Shown here piece after piece: positions 8,331 to 18,145 of a stretch of DNA of 64,000 nt (its first letter is position 1; the number at the start of each line of letters is the position of its first letter). The notes beneath the pieces were generated by a model. It was given only the letters and a program-made list of their open reading frames with translations. It was not told the origin of the DNA and did not search any database. Made by a program: the position numbers and the translations under genes. This DNA comes from JANMDU01 sp043777675 (GTDB lineage Bacteria > Pseudomonadota > Gammaproteobacteria > Burkholderiales > Burkholderiaceae_C): NCBI GenBank assembly GCA_043777675.1, contig JAYWHR010000031.1, positions 70,172-134,171 of the forward strand, read 5' to 3'.

Positions 8331-8792
8331 ATGTTCAACGTGATCCTCTTCCAGCCTGAAATCCCGCCCAACACAGGCAATGTGATCCGCCTGTGCGCCA
8401 ACACCGGCTGCGCTCTGCATTTGATCGAGCCGCTGGGCTTCAACTTTGACGACAAACACATGCGCCGAGCCGGGCTGGATTATCATGAATACGCCAGCCT
8501 CTCGCGCCACGCCAATTGGGCGGCATTCCTAGCCACCTGCCAGCCCCATCCCAGCCGCATCTTCGCTTTCACCACGCGCGGCAGCCACAGCGTGTTTGCA
8601 CAAAACTTTCAGCTAGGTGATTGGCTGCTGTTTGGCCAAGAGACCGCCGGCCTACCCGCCGAGCTACGAGACGGCTTCCCTACCGAGCAACGCCTGCGCC
8701 TGCCCATGCGCGAGGGGCAGCGCAGTTTGAATCTGTCAAATGCGGTCGCTGTGAGCGTGTTTGAGGCTTGGCGGCAGAATGCGTTTGTGTAA
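8331..8792 (+). CDS. trmL: tRNA (cytidine/uridine-34 2'-O)-methyltransferase TrmL
   Basis: A 153-residue SPOUT-class methyltransferase that modifies the wobble ribose of tRNA-Leu isoacceptors. It matches E. coli TrmL closely in EPEIPPNTGN-like FQPEIPPNTGNVIRLCANTG, in RRAGLDYHEY, and in the trefoil-knot motifs GDWLLFGQETAGLP and RLPMREGQRSLNLSNAVAV. The ATG at 8331 is used because the family begins exactly with MFNVILFQPEIPPN; an upstream extension reads back over murJ's promoter region. It is divergent from murJ and convergent with the chemosensory operon. Confidence 0.93.
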   Translation: MFNVILFQPEIPPNTGNVIRLCANTGCALHLIEPLGFNFDDKHMRRAGLDYHEYASLSRHANWAAFLATCQPHPSRIFAFTTRGSHSVFAQNFQLGDWLLFGQETAGLPAELRDGFPTEQRLRLPMREGQRSLNLSNAVAVSVFEAWRQNAFV

Positions 8793-8818
8793 ACGCAGTT
8801 GCACTCGTTGAGACACAA

Positions 8819-8999
8819 ATACCGAACTTCCGGACGCAGAAGACGCAAAGGTTGCGCAGAGGACGCAAAAAAGAGAGAAGAAAAATACAAATAAGAATAA
8901 GCAAATAAGCAAATAAGCAAATAAGCAAATATGTTTTCTTAAATTTTGTCTTTTGGGTATTCCTTCTGCGTAACCTTTGCGTCTTCTGCGTCCGGTATG
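8819..8999. repeat. Inverted-arm repeat (GCAGAAGACGCAAAGG family), copy 1
   Basis: The left arm at about 8819-8869 contains CCGGACGCAGAAGACGCAAA and GGTTGCGCAGAGGACGC. The right arm at about 8957-8999 is its inverse complement (CTTCTGCGTAACCTTTGCG, TCTTCTGCGTCCGGTAT). The spacer is AT-rich and holds an 8-bp tandem repeat. The same structure recurs at 33045-33222. It could form a long hairpin and looks like a non-autonomous mobile or palindromic element. It fills most of the 281-bp gap 8793-9073, in which no gene was seen. Confidence 0.8.
8898..8930 (+). repeat. 8-bp tandem repeat (AAGCAAAT, about four units)
   Basis: Four tandem units of AAGCAAAT lie in the spacer between the two arms of the 8819-8999 repeat. 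The second copy of the large repeat at 33 kb does not have this array, so it probably arose by slippage in one copy. Confidence 0.8.
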
Positions 9000-9027
9000 G
9001 TTATTTGTCTTTCACCCTCAACAATGT

Positions 9028-9055
9028 AAAACGCCGGCAAAAATGCAGGCGTTTT
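9028..9055 (-). terminator. Probable terminator of the chemosensory operon
   Basis: AAAACGCC and GGCGTTTT pair across a 12-base loop just beyond the stop of the chpA/pilL gene. The T-run is short in the minus direction. The same stem could act in both directions. Confidence 0.6.
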
Positions 9056-9073
9056 CTTAAAAGACAGCAACCT

Positions 9074-12000
9074 TTAAATCGTCGCCTCTTCCCTCGCATA
9101 CCGACGAATCAAGCTGAGCAGCTCTTCTTCGTTATAGGGTTTGCCGAGGTAATGGCTAGCGCCCAACTCGAAAGCATATTCACGATGCTTTTCAGCAATG
9201 CGCGAGGTGATCATGATCGTAGGCAGATGCTTGAGCTTTTCGTCGCCCCGCACGTTGCGCAGCAGATCAAAGCCGTCCATTCGAGGCATCTCAATATCTG
9301 AGAGGATCACCGATGGCAGCTCTTCGGCCAGGCGCTCTAGCGCCTGCAGGCCGTCGGCCGCCATCGTGACGCGGTAGCCTTCTCGCACCAAAAGGCGCTG
9401 CGTGACGCGGCGTACAGTGATCGAATCGTCCACAACGAGTACGAGAGGAATGCTTGGCAGAGAAATAGAAGCTGGATTGGCTGGCACGAGCGGTACCACG
9501 GGCTGAGCGTCGCCAGACAGAGCGCGCGGCACAGCGTCTGTCACATCTCGAAGCTGGGCTTGCCCTTCCAAGGCATGTGGCTGAGCCGGATCGAAGCTCA
9601 TGGCGCGCGCTTGCGCGCCATACACGGTGGCCAGCGCCACAGGGTTGTAGATCAACGCGACAGCGCCAGAGGCCAGCACCGTCATACCTGCCAACCCGGG
9701 CAAGCGAGACAACTGAGGGCCGAGGTTTTTCACCACCACCTCTTGGTTACCCAAAACTTCGTCGATATGAACCACCACGCGCTGCGCTGCCGAGCGGAAC
9801 ACTGCGATCGGTATCGTCTTAGATGCAGGCTCTGCGCTTGCAGATGAATGCTGTAAGAGCGCACCAGACCAGAAGAAAGGCAGTGATTCCCCGTTGTATT
9901 CGTAGGTACCGCTGTTATAAGCGGATTGCAAATCTTTCAGCGAAGCGCGGCGCACGATCTCAATCAAGTTAGCCGGCACACCAATGGCCAGCGTGCCAAC
10001 ACGCATCATCACGACCTGCGTCACAGCGGTAGTCAGCGGCAAGACGAGCTTGAAACTCGTGCCTTGGCCTGCCGATGTGGAAGTCTCGATTCGGCCACCG
10101 AGTGCCACCACTTCCGAGCGCACCACGTCCATGCCCACACCACGGCCTGAGAGCTCGGTCACGGTGGTGGCAGTGGAAAAGCCCGGGGTGAAGATCAAGT
10201 TGGCGGCATCGTTGTCTGCCAGCGCTGCATCATGGCCAAGCAAGCCTTGCGAAATCGCTTTCTCACGAATGCGAGCGATATTCAGGCCTGCGCCGTCGTC
10301 GCGGAATTCAATGGAAACGTCGTTACCCTCTTGGTGCAGGGTAATCACAATCTCGCCGCTCGCGTTTTTACCCGCTGTTGTGCGCGCATGAGCATCTTCA
10401 ATACCATGTGCCACGCAGTTGCGTAGCAGGTGCTCGAAGGCGGGCGTCATGCGATCCAACACACCACGATCCATCTCGATCGTGCCGCCCAAGATATCGA
10501 GCTTCACCTGTTTGCCAGCGTCTTTGCCGGCTTGACGCACCACGCGATACAGGCGCTCAGAAATACCTTCAAATTCCACCATTCGCGTACGCAGCAAATC
10601 GCGCTGCAAATCGCGAGTTTGGCGCGCCTGCATCACCAAATCGTCTTCGGTGGATTCAATTGTGCGCTGAATGTTGCGCTGCACAGTGGCCACGTCGTTC
10701 ACCGATTCGGCCATCATCCGTGTGAGCTCCTGCACACGGGTGTAGCGGTCAAATTCCAGTGGGTCAAACGAAGCTTCAGTTTCTTTGGTTTGCTGCAAAC
10801 GGGTTTGCATCTGCGATTCAGCTTGCACATCGAGCTCGCGCAGTTGGCTGCGCAGCTTGTCCAAGTTGCCGCCTAGATCAGTCAGCGAACCACGCAACTG
10901 CGATAGCTCAGCTTCAAGGCGAGCACGCGTGATCATCACCTCACCGGCTTGGTTCATCAAGCGATCTAAGAGTTGAGCGCGCACGCGTACTGTCTGCCCC
11001 GGTGCCGCACGCAAGGCAGCGGGAGCAACCATGCCAGTCGCAGCGGCTATCGGGCGCAATGGCGTGACAGAAGATGCGGCCAAACCTGTAGCAGCGTCTG
11101 CTGACGCAGCTGAGCTTTGCGTACTAAGTGGCGTGATATCTGCGGATGCAGAAGGCGTAGGCTCATTGAGCAAAGCAGGATTGCGCAGCACATCAAAGTT
11201 ATGCTGCATACCATCAAGCTGCGCCATCAGTGGCTCAATATCAGCCCCTTGAGCGCCCTCGTGCGGGATGCTCTCCACACTCGATTCCATACGGTGAGCA
11301 AGCTCACCCAAACGCAATGCACCCGCCAAGCGAGCACTTCCCTTTAAGGTGTGTAAGCCGCGAAGCAACTCGCCGCGCGCACTCATGTTGTCTGGCCGCG
11401 TCGTCCATTGGCGCAAAGCCGCTGCCGCGGTGGGGAACAGCTCGAGCGCTTCTTCCTCAAAGATTTCAAACAAGTCAGGATCAATCGCATCAACCGCGTC
11501 GATCTCATCATCAATTTCATCTTGACCAATTTGGCGACTCTTCACGGCCAGCAAAGGCGCCGCTGTCAAGCTTGTCACCACCACAGGCATCGCTATCAAA
11601 GCAGCCACCGTGGCAACGGGTGTGGTAAAGCTGACTGCTGGCACGGGCTCGAGCGTAGCGGGCTCGAGCGTAGCGGGCTCTAGCCCAGCGGGCTTTGACT
11701 CTACAGCGGGCTCGAATTGAGCAGCTTCTTTTGCTTGCACGACATCAGAAGTAACGATGGTCACCACAGGCTCAGGCATTGGCTCTGGCTTGTAATCTAT
11801 GGGAGGCGATGAACGAGAAATATCCAACACCATCTTTTCAGACTCTTGCTGCAATGATTGTGCTTTGACTTCGGATATTTCAGCCTCGATAAACACCTCA
11901 CTGAAACTATCGTCCACAGTTAAAGTGCCGTCCGTCGCTGCGTAGGGCGCCTGCATGCAATGCAGCAAATCAGCCTCAATCTGAGTTGAACTACCCTTCA

Positions 12001-15000
12001 AAATACCTGCTGCAAATTGATGCAGCAGATGACGAATATCCTCAGCCGCATCTAAAAATAATTGTGTATGGACATGCGAGTCGTATTCGCCATCTTCTTC
12101 AATGCGCTGAATATGAATGAGTGTGTTCTCAAACGAACGTGCCAAACCAGACAAAGCGCTGAATCCCACCGTCGCCGAACTTCCTGCGAGGGAATGCGCG
12201 AAAGCAACGGCATCGTTTGGAATCGTTGTCTCAGGCTCCATGGCCCATTCAGACAGCACGCTAGCTAAGCGGCGAGACCATTCATCGGCCTCATTGAGAT
12301 AGACGTTGTACAGAGGCAAGCTCACGCGCAACGGGCCAATCGCTTTGAATTGCTCATCACCAGCATAAGCAACTGTGGCAGGCATGGAAACAGGCGATGC
12401 AATAAGCGGTTGATAAACTGAGGCACTAGCGGGTGCAGCACTTGGCTGGGCAGCAACTACTGCAGCTACTAAACCTGTAACACCGGCACCCCACAAAGCG
12501 GCCCTAGAGGATGCCACTGGCGGCGATAGCATGTCTGAGCCAAGATCAATGCCCAAATCACCCAAAATACTAGGCTGCGTGTTGAGCTCAAGCATGGCAG
12601 GAACTGTTGCAGCGCCCGCGAAATCTGCGTGTTCTTCTTTAGAGTCATGCAGGTTTTGTGATGCCGTTTGCAGCGTCGTCGCCCTGAAAGCGGGGTGGGC
12701 ATTCTCTATGGTGGGAGCTTGCGCTAAGTTACTCAAGGCTTCAAAATCGATCGCGTCAATTTTGAAATCCTCGGGTTGTGCGTTCGCCTTAGATTCAAGC
12801 GTGATGGGTGTGGTCAGCACTGTTTGCGCTGCGACGGGGTCTATATCCATGGCCATTAACGCTTGTTCAAATGCAGATAACTCTTCTGCAGTGATCAATG
12901 CATCTTGCGCAGCGGTTTCAAAAGCTTCTTGCACCGGTTGGCTGACAGGTACTATCTCGGATTCTATTTCTAACGAATTTAGATCCACAACGGATCCAGG
13001 CTCTGCAGTCAATGTTGCAATAGAGGGTGCTTCGTTCTCAGTGCTGAAGGCGCCATCAAACTCTAAATCGAGGTCGTCAAAATTTATCTCGGGTGGAGTA
13101 TCAAGGATGTCAGCATTTTCTAGCCCGGTGAGTTCTGGCAAATCAACCGAGATCGGTGCATGATCAGTTGCGACCAGCTGAAGGGGAGCAATCTGCTCAG
13201 GCATATCCCAATCGGGCAAGATCAACTCGGGCAGGGGCTCGGAGGCAGTTACGGAAATATCTGACACCGAGGTCGCACTTTGCGCCTCAAAGTTCAGATC
13301 AAGCATTTCAAATTCCGGTGGGCTAGACGCAGCTAAAGCAACTGGCAGCACCATAGTGGTTACAGCCGCAGCATCCATGCTGGAAGCTGGAGGAAGTTGG
13401 ATAGGTATGAACTGACCTTGCAAACGCAGCGCATCTGCACTGACCCTGAAAGGAAGCGCAGTGCGATCCTTGCCCCCACCCGTGGCAATTTCCTCAATCC
13501 ACACTTGGTGCGCATTCAGCGATTGTGTTGATAAATCACACAATTGCTGCGACGCTGGTTTTTGATCAGCCAGCCAAGCATTCATAACCTGCTCCATGGA
13601 CCAAGCTGCTTCCCCAAACACATTCAATCCCACCATCCGCGAGCTGCCTTTGAGCGTATGAAAGGCCCGGCGCAGAGTGGTCATCTCACCGAGATTATTC
13701 GGCTCGGCTACCAAAGCTAAAGTAGCCATGAGACCAGTACTCACAACCTCACGCGCTTCTTCCAAGAAGATATCAAGCAATTCAGGATCTACTTGCGCCA
13801 CATCCACAATCACCGGAGCAGTGCTTGATGTAACAACGGAAGGCTTGACAACTGCCGTCGCAGTCACCGCAGCGGCCATGGCGGCCAAAGTCAAAGTAGC
13901 CTCAGGATCGAAGCTCGAAGCGACCATTGGCACAATGGGTGCAGCCTCAACCTCAGCATTTTCCGGCGCCAAAGTGCGCCCCATCAAAGGCTTGAGCTCC
14001 CCAGCCACATCATCATAGACGAACAGTTTTTTGGCCAGCACGGGCTGATAGCTCAGCATATCAATCAGAAAGCCGAGTGCACCAAGGTTGTTGCCCAAGC
14101 GATCAAAAGTGCCCGTTTCCCGGGCGCGATCAACATCAATTTCAGTGACCATCAGTTGCTCAACGCTGTCTCTCATGCGAGAGACAGCCTGCGAGGCTTG
14201 ATCCAAACCTAACACCGTGAGCACACCCCTCATTTGCATGAATTTTCCGGGCACATTGCTCAGCAAAACTTTATCTTGAGGATCGCGGAAATATGCATCC
14301 ATCAATTTTTCCAGCTCACCCAAAATCAGCTTGAGCTCCCCAACCACCGAACCCATGGTTTGCCGATCACTCACACGGCGATACAGCTCTTCCATCCAAG
14401 CTTCTAGGGGCTGGCTGTCACCACCGATGCGCGCAGTTTGAACGCGCTGCGCCAGATGCGCCATACGGCTCGTTTGTTGCTTGTCTTCAGGATCAAAATC
14501 CTCAAAACTGGCCTCAATATACAAAATAGCGGTAGCCACTTCCATACCAAGCGCTGGTTCGGGGGGTTTTTGCTGGCGTGCTGTGCTGTCCACCACATCA
14601 TTGATGGCAGCGATCAGGCTCTGTCCCGTCGTTGGCAAGAGCTTAGCAATCGAATCGACCAACAACGCCATCTGGTCTTGCACTGGTTTGGCTTTTGCGA
14701 TCTCGCCAGCCGTGAATGAAGACCACGACTCTTTAAGTTGGCCAATACGTTTGCGCGCTTGCACCAAGAGACTTGGGTCAAATTGGCCGTAAAAGCTTTT
14801 GCTGTAATCAACTGGTATATGTTGCGCTAATGCGTACACCATGCGCACTTCACCCAGCAAAGGTGTCGTACCTTTGGGCGACGCTTGAGCGCAGAAAAAG
14901 AGCAAATCCTGCGCCAAACGATCTGGTACCGACAGATCACCCTTGGCGTGTGTGGCCAGTTGAATCAAAAGACGCGAGACAGTGCGCTTCACATGCAAAT

Positions 15001-15745
15001 CAGGCGTCAGTGAGCCTGAAGCGACCGCCTCAAGCATACCGGCTGCAATTCGCCAAAAGCAACGAAAGTTCGGATCAACAGCGTGTAGCGATTGGTTAGC
15101 CAGACCTGCCGACAATCTCGCAAGCTCTGCACAAGAGGCCAAATCCGCTGTTTTGACCACAGACAGCGCAGCTTTGTCAAAACGTGAGCGGAAATCGGTA
15201 TCCAAGGCCAGCGCAGCCACGCCAGTATCTTGCACATTCTTCCATTGCCAAGGTACAGCCCATAGATCAGCAGGGTGAATTCGGCTTACGCCCGCTAACT
15301 CTTGCACATCAGAATATTGGCTGAATAGTTCAACAGCGCTGGGTTGCTTGCCAATCAGCAGAGCTTCTAAATACCCGAGCAAAGCAAAGCTCGCTCTCTC
15401 GACCTTACCTGTGGCCAGATCAGTACACAACTCAGGCTTGGCAATAAATTTTTGCACCGCACCTTCCATACCGCGAAGCATGGAAGCAGGCGCAGAAAAG
15501 CCCACCATCTCCAGAGCGCCCACTGATTGGTGCAACTGCTGGCGTGCGATGCGCAATTGGCTCGCATCAGCCGCATTCAGATCTGAGCCCTTAGCAAGCT
15601 CAGCATCACGCACATAGCGACGAAGTGCCTTGGTAGCGGAATCAAGTGATTTACGCAACTCGTCGAGCACCCAAGCCAACGGGCCGAGGTCATTCACGCC
15701 TATATCAATGGCGGAACCAGCGGTTGCGTTTGGAGATGTGGCCAT
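9074..15745 (-). CDS. ChpA/PilL-type hybrid sensor kinase of the Pil-Chp system
   Basis: A 2223-residue CheA-like histidine kinase that controls type IV pilus function. Several Hpt-type domains are visible: FHTLKGSSRMVG with His696, HSLAGSSATVGF with His1184 (Lys replaced by Ala), and HTLKGSARLAG with His1465. A degenerate N-terminal version, LHQSVGALEMVGF (His72), lacks the GS motif. After these come a dimerisation segment (about 1580-1700), an HATPase domain with HLLRNCVAHGIED (about 1770) and GRGVGMDVVRSEV, a CheW-like domain, and a C-terminal receiver with LSDIEMPRMDGFD (phospho-acceptor Asp2150). Long Ala/Pro/Glu-rich linkers separate the Hpt domains. It is the last gene of the operon after pilJ. 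ChpA of Pseudomonas has a similar layout; no pilK or chpB homologue is seen here. Confidence 0.92.
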   Translation of the reverse strand: MATSPNATAGSAIDIGVNDLGPLAWVLDELRKSLDSATKALRRYVRDAELAKGSDLNAADASQLRIARQQLHQSVGALEMVGFSAPASMLRGMEGAVQKFIAKPELCTDLATGKVERASFALLGYLEALLIGKQPSAVELFSQYSDVQELAGVSRIHPADLWAVPWQWKNVQDTGVAALALDTDFRSRFDKAALSVVKTADLASCAELARLSAGLANQSLHAVDPNFRCFWRIAAGMLEAVASGSLTPDLHVKRTVSRLLIQLATHAKGDLSVPDRLAQDLLFFCAQASPKGTTPLLGEVRMVYALAQHIPVDYSKSFYGQFDPSLLVQARKRIGQLKESWSSFTAGEIAKAKPVQDQMALLVDSIAKLLPTTGQSLIAAINDVVDSTARQQKPPEPALGMEVATAILYIEASFEDFDPEDKQQTSRMAHLAQRVQTARIGGDSQPLEAWMEELYRRVSDRQTMGSVVGELKLILGELEKLMDAYFRDPQDKVLLSNVPGKFMQMRGVLTVLGLDQASQAVSRMRDSVEQLMVTEIDVDRARETGTFDRLGNNLGALGFLIDMLSYQPVLAKKLFVYDDVAGELKPLMGRTLAPENAEVEAAPIVPMVASSFDPEATLTLAAMAAAVTATAVVKPSVVTSSTAPVIVDVAQVDPELLDIFLEEAREVVSTGLMATLALVAEPNNLGEMTTLRRAFHTLKGSSRMVGLNVFGEAAWSMEQVMNAWLADQKPASQQLCDLSTQSLNAHQVWIEEIATGGGKDRTALPFRVSADALRLQGQFIPIQLPPASSMDAAAVTTMVLPVALAASSPPEFEMLDLNFEAQSATSVSDISVTASEPLPELILPDWDMPEQIAPLQLVATDHAPISVDLPELTGLENADILDTPPEINFDDLDLEFDGAFSTENEAPSIATLTAEPGSVVDLNSLEIESEIVPVSQPVQEAFETAAQDALITAEELSAFEQALMAMDIDPVAAQTVLTTPITLESKANAQPEDFKIDAIDFEALSNLAQAPTIENAHPAFRATTLQTASQNLHDSKEEHADFAGAATVPAMLELNTQPSILGDLGIDLGSDMLSPPVASSRAALWGAGVTGLVAAVVAAQPSAAPASASVYQPLIASPVSMPATVAYAGDEQFKAIGPLRVSLPLYNVYLNEADEWSRRLASVLSEWAMEPETTIPNDAVAFAHSLAGSSATVGFSALSGLARSFENTLIHIQRIEEDGEYDSHVHTQLFLDAAEDIRHLLHQFAAGILKGSSTQIEADLLHCMQAPYAATDGTLTVDDSFSEVFIEAEISEVKAQSLQQESEKMVLDISRSSPPIDYKPEPMPEPVVTIVTSDVVQAKEAAQFEPAVESKPAGLEPATLEPATLEPVPAVSFTTPVATVAALIAMPVVVTSLTAAPLLAVKSRQIGQDEIDDEIDAVDAIDPDLFEIFEEEALELFPTAAAALRQWTTRPDNMSARGELLRGLHTLKGSARLAGALRLGELAHRMESSVESIPHEGAQGADIEPLMAQLDGMQHNFDVLRNPALLNEPTPSASADITPLSTQSSAASADAATGLAASSVTPLRPIAAATGMVAPAALRAAPGQTVRVRAQLLDRLMNQAGEVMITRARLEAELSQLRGSLTDLGGNLDKLRSQLRELDVQAESQMQTRLQQTKETEASFDPLEFDRYTRVQELTRMMAESVNDVATVQRNIQRTIESTEDDLVMQARQTRDLQRDLLRTRMVEFEGISERLYRVVRQAGKDAGKQVKLDILGGTIEMDRGVLDRMTPAFEHLLRNCVAHGIEDAHARTTAGKNASGEIVITLHQEGNDVSIEFRDDGAGLNIARIREKAISQGLLGHDAALADNDAANLIFTPGFSTATTVTELSGRGVGMDVVRSEVVALGGRIETSTSAGQGTSFKLVLPLTTAVTQVVMMRVGTLAIGVPANLIEIVRRASLKDLQSAYNSGTYEYNGESLPFFWSGALLQHSSASAEPASKTIPIAVFRSAAQRVVVHIDEVLGNQEVVVKNLGPQLSRLPGLAGMTVLASGAVALIYNPVALATVYGAQARAMSFDPAQPHALEGQAQLRDVTDAVPRALSGDAQPVVPLVPANPASISLPSIPLVLVVDDSITVRRVTQRLLVREGYRVTMAADGLQALERLAEELPSVILSDIEMPRMDGFDLLRNVRGDEKLKHLPTIMITSRIAEKHREYAFELGASHYLGKPYNEEELLSLIRRYAREEATI

Positions 15746-15814
15746 GGTTCAGTTCATCCTGTTGCGTTACGCGTTCTGAGGGTTTCGACCACAAATGGCC
15801 AGAGCCCAAGCCGA

Positions 15815-18076
15815 TCAGCCAATCTTGAAGCGCGACACTGACTGACGCAATTCCTCAGCAACGCGAGACAGATCTCGCACTTGCTGCACGGTCGAACGTG
15901 TACCTTCGCCGGTTTGCTCGGTCACCGCAAAAATGTGCTGAATGTTGCCGGCCACCACGTTGGCTGAATCGGCTTCGCGAGACGCTGATTTCGAAATATC
16001 TTCAATCAGTTCAGCAAGGCGACGTGAAACTGAGTCAATCTGCACCAGAGCCGTACCGGCGTTATCGGAGAGTTTCGCACCTTCGACCACACCCTGCGTA
16101 GAGCGCTCCATAGCCGCCACAGCATCTTGTGTATCGGTCTGAATAGCCTTCACGAGTGCCGAAATCTGCTTGGTCGCTTCTGCAGAGCGTTCAGCCAGTC
16201 GCTGCACCTCCTCGGCCACCACCGAGAAGCCGCGGCCGGCTTCACCGGCTGATGCCGCTTGAATCGCAGCATTCAGCGCCAAAACGTTCGTTTGCTCAGT
16301 AATGTCAGAAATTAGCTCCGTGATCTCTCCAATCTCTTGGGATGATTCACCGAGGCGCTTAATACGCTTGGAGGTGTCCTGAATCTGATCGCGGATGGCG
16401 TTCATACCGCCGATCGCGTTTTGCACAGCTTGCAAACCTGATTCAGCTGCCGTCAGCGATTGACGCGCCACCTGAGCAGACTCTTGCGCTTGGCCAGACA
16501 CTTCGTTGATTCGGCCTGCCATCTCAAGTACCGACTGACCGGTTTCGCGAATTTCGCGCAACTGCTCGGTGGATGCCGCTAAAAGCTCAGTGGATGTGCT
16601 TTCCACCACGGCCGTGGTTTGCGCCACGCGAGTCGCCGTGTTTTGCACGTTACCGACCAGCGAGCGCAGCTCTTCGACCGTATAGTTCACAGAGTCAGCG
16701 ATAGCGCCAGTAATATCTTCAGTCACGGTCGCCTCTTGCGTCAAGTCACCTTCAGCAACTGATTGCAATTCGTTCATCAAGCGCAAAATAGCGGCTTGGT
16801 TTGCGTCATTAATACGCTTGGCTTCTTGCTCTTGACCCTCAGCCATGAGTCGTTGCTGCTCGGCGATTGCTTGCCCTTTACGGCTTTCTGCGAGCTGCAC
16901 ACGAGCCAAACCAAGGCCGGCCAAAATGGCTACCAGCCCCATTAAACCCAAAACGGCAAGAGGCGCGAACCCCAAGCCAGTTTGGCTCGATAGCCGCGCC
17001 TGCAAATCTTCCAACTGGCGGCGCAGGGGCTCAGAGTCGGACACGATGGCAGATTGCGCTTCACGTGCAGAAACCAAACCTTGTAGATTGCCCAAAATTG
17101 CACCCGCTTGACCGCGCGTTTCCTCGTATTGCTTGAGCAGTGCTTCTAATCGCTCACGTGTTTGCGGATCTTTTGCGGCAGCCAAGCGAAGTTCAGGACT
17201 TCCTTCCAACAGGCCTTGGGCAATCTCTTTGAACGAGTTCAAGTCTTTACCTAGCAAGAACACAGCCTCGGGACTCACACCTTCCATGGTCAAGAATTCA
17301 TTGGCTGATTTACCAATACGCTGCGTCAACATCACGAGCTGACCAGAGGCAGAGATTTCTGCGGCAGGCGCGTTTTGTTGAAGTTTGAGAGAAGAAACTG
17401 TCTCTGCAACTTCCAGCAAGTCAGATGATTGGCGATTGATTGTGCGCAAAGCGCTACCGACTTGCGTCAGGATTTTCTGCTGATCTAAAACTGTTTTAGC
17501 GTTCTTTTCTGCTTTATCAATCAACGGTAATGCCTTATCGACTTCACCTTGCACACCAGGGGCTACTTGGGACAAACGCAATTCATCATCACCACTTTTC
17601 AAACCACGCACGTTTTTTGCTAAAGCCAGCGAGCTTTCCGAGACTTCGTTAAACGCCTGCGGCGAACCCACCAATGCCTGCGATACAGATTTCGCCAAAC
17701 GCTGTGACTGCATCAATGATTGGCCTGACGCACCCACCTGCCGGGCAACATTGTCAGCCTGCGCCAAAGCAAAGGCCATCACAGCCACGAAAATCACCAA
17801 GGCCACAATGAGCACCACAGTCAGAATACGGCGGTGCTCTCCAGAATCCCGGGTACCAAGAGCAGGCAAGTAAACCTCTGACCCTTCTCGCTCAGGGCTC
17901 GCAGGTTCGGCCTTGGCAGAGCTATTGTTGGTCTCTTTGCTGCTTGGCGGCGGGCTGTTGACCTGATCCAAAGCATAGGCCTCCTCTGGTGTCAGACCAA
18001 CGCGAGACAAAATGGATGGTTCAGCCGATGGCTGGTCGCGCTTGAACAGACCGGAAAGACGTTGTGCTAAAGACAT
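15815..18076 (-). CDS. pilJ: Twitching motility chemoreceptor PilJ
   Basis: A 753-residue methyl-accepting chemotaxis protein. An N-terminal cytoplasmic extension of about 85 residues, rich in Ser/Pro/Glu, precedes the first membrane helix (LTVVLIVALVIFVAVMAFAL). A periplasmic PilJ-type helical sensor follows, then the second helix at about 372-393 (LAVLGLMGLVAILAGLGLA), a HAMP-like region and a coiled-coil signalling domain. The highly conserved receptor hairpin (ALNAAIQAASAGEAGRGFSV, then AEEVQRLAERS) is intact. It signals through PilI and ChpA to the PilG/PilH regulators. It lies 69 bases after pilI in the rubredoxin-pilGHIJ-chpA operon. Confidence 0.94.
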   Translation of the reverse strand: MSLAQRLSGLFKRDQPSAEPSILSRVGLTPEEAYALDQVNSPPPSSKETNNSSAKAEPASPEREGSEVYLPALGTRDSGEHRRILTVVLIVALVIFVAVMAFALAQADNVARQVGASGQSLMQSQRLAKSVSQALVGSPQAFNEVSESSLALAKNVRGLKSGDDELRLSQVAPGVQGEVDKALPLIDKAEKNAKTVLDQQKILTQVGSALRTINRQSSDLLEVAETVSSLKLQQNAPAAEISASGQLVMLTQRIGKSANEFLTMEGVSPEAVFLLGKDLNSFKEIAQGLLEGSPELRLAAAKDPQTRERLEALLKQYEETRGQAGAILGNLQGLVSAREAQSAIVSDSEPLRRQLEDLQARLSSQTGLGFAPLAVLGLMGLVAILAGLGLARVQLAESRKGQAIAEQQRLMAEGQEQEAKRINDANQAAILRLMNELQSVAEGDLTQEATVTEDITGAIADSVNYTVEELRSLVGNVQNTATRVAQTTAVVESTSTELLAASTEQLREIRETGQSVLEMAGRINEVSGQAQESAQVARQSLTAAESGLQAVQNAIGGMNAIRDQIQDTSKRIKRLGESSQEIGEITELISDITEQTNVLALNAAIQAASAGEAGRGFSVVAEEVQRLAERSAEATKQISALVKAIQTDTQDAVAAMERSTQGVVEGAKLSDNAGTALVQIDSVSRRLAELIEDISKSASREADSANVVAGNIQHIFAVTEQTGEGTRSTVQQVRDLSRVAEELRQSVSRFKIG

Positions 18077-18145
18077 GGTGCGGGCCTCAAAGTGAGTGTA
18101 GGCTTGGAAAAAGTGAAGGGAGAAGAAGAGAAGGTGCGGCCGCCG

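Noticed and set aside
8891..8935. Short tandem repeats considered as a CRISPR array
   Set aside because: The units are 8 bp without spacers and lie inside a larger inverted repeat; no cas genes are nearby.
12531..13163. Long open frame (210 codons) opposite to chpA
   Set aside because: It is the reverse-strand shadow of the Ala/Ser-rich linker of the kinase gene; composition is low-complexity and there is no ribosome binding site or family match.
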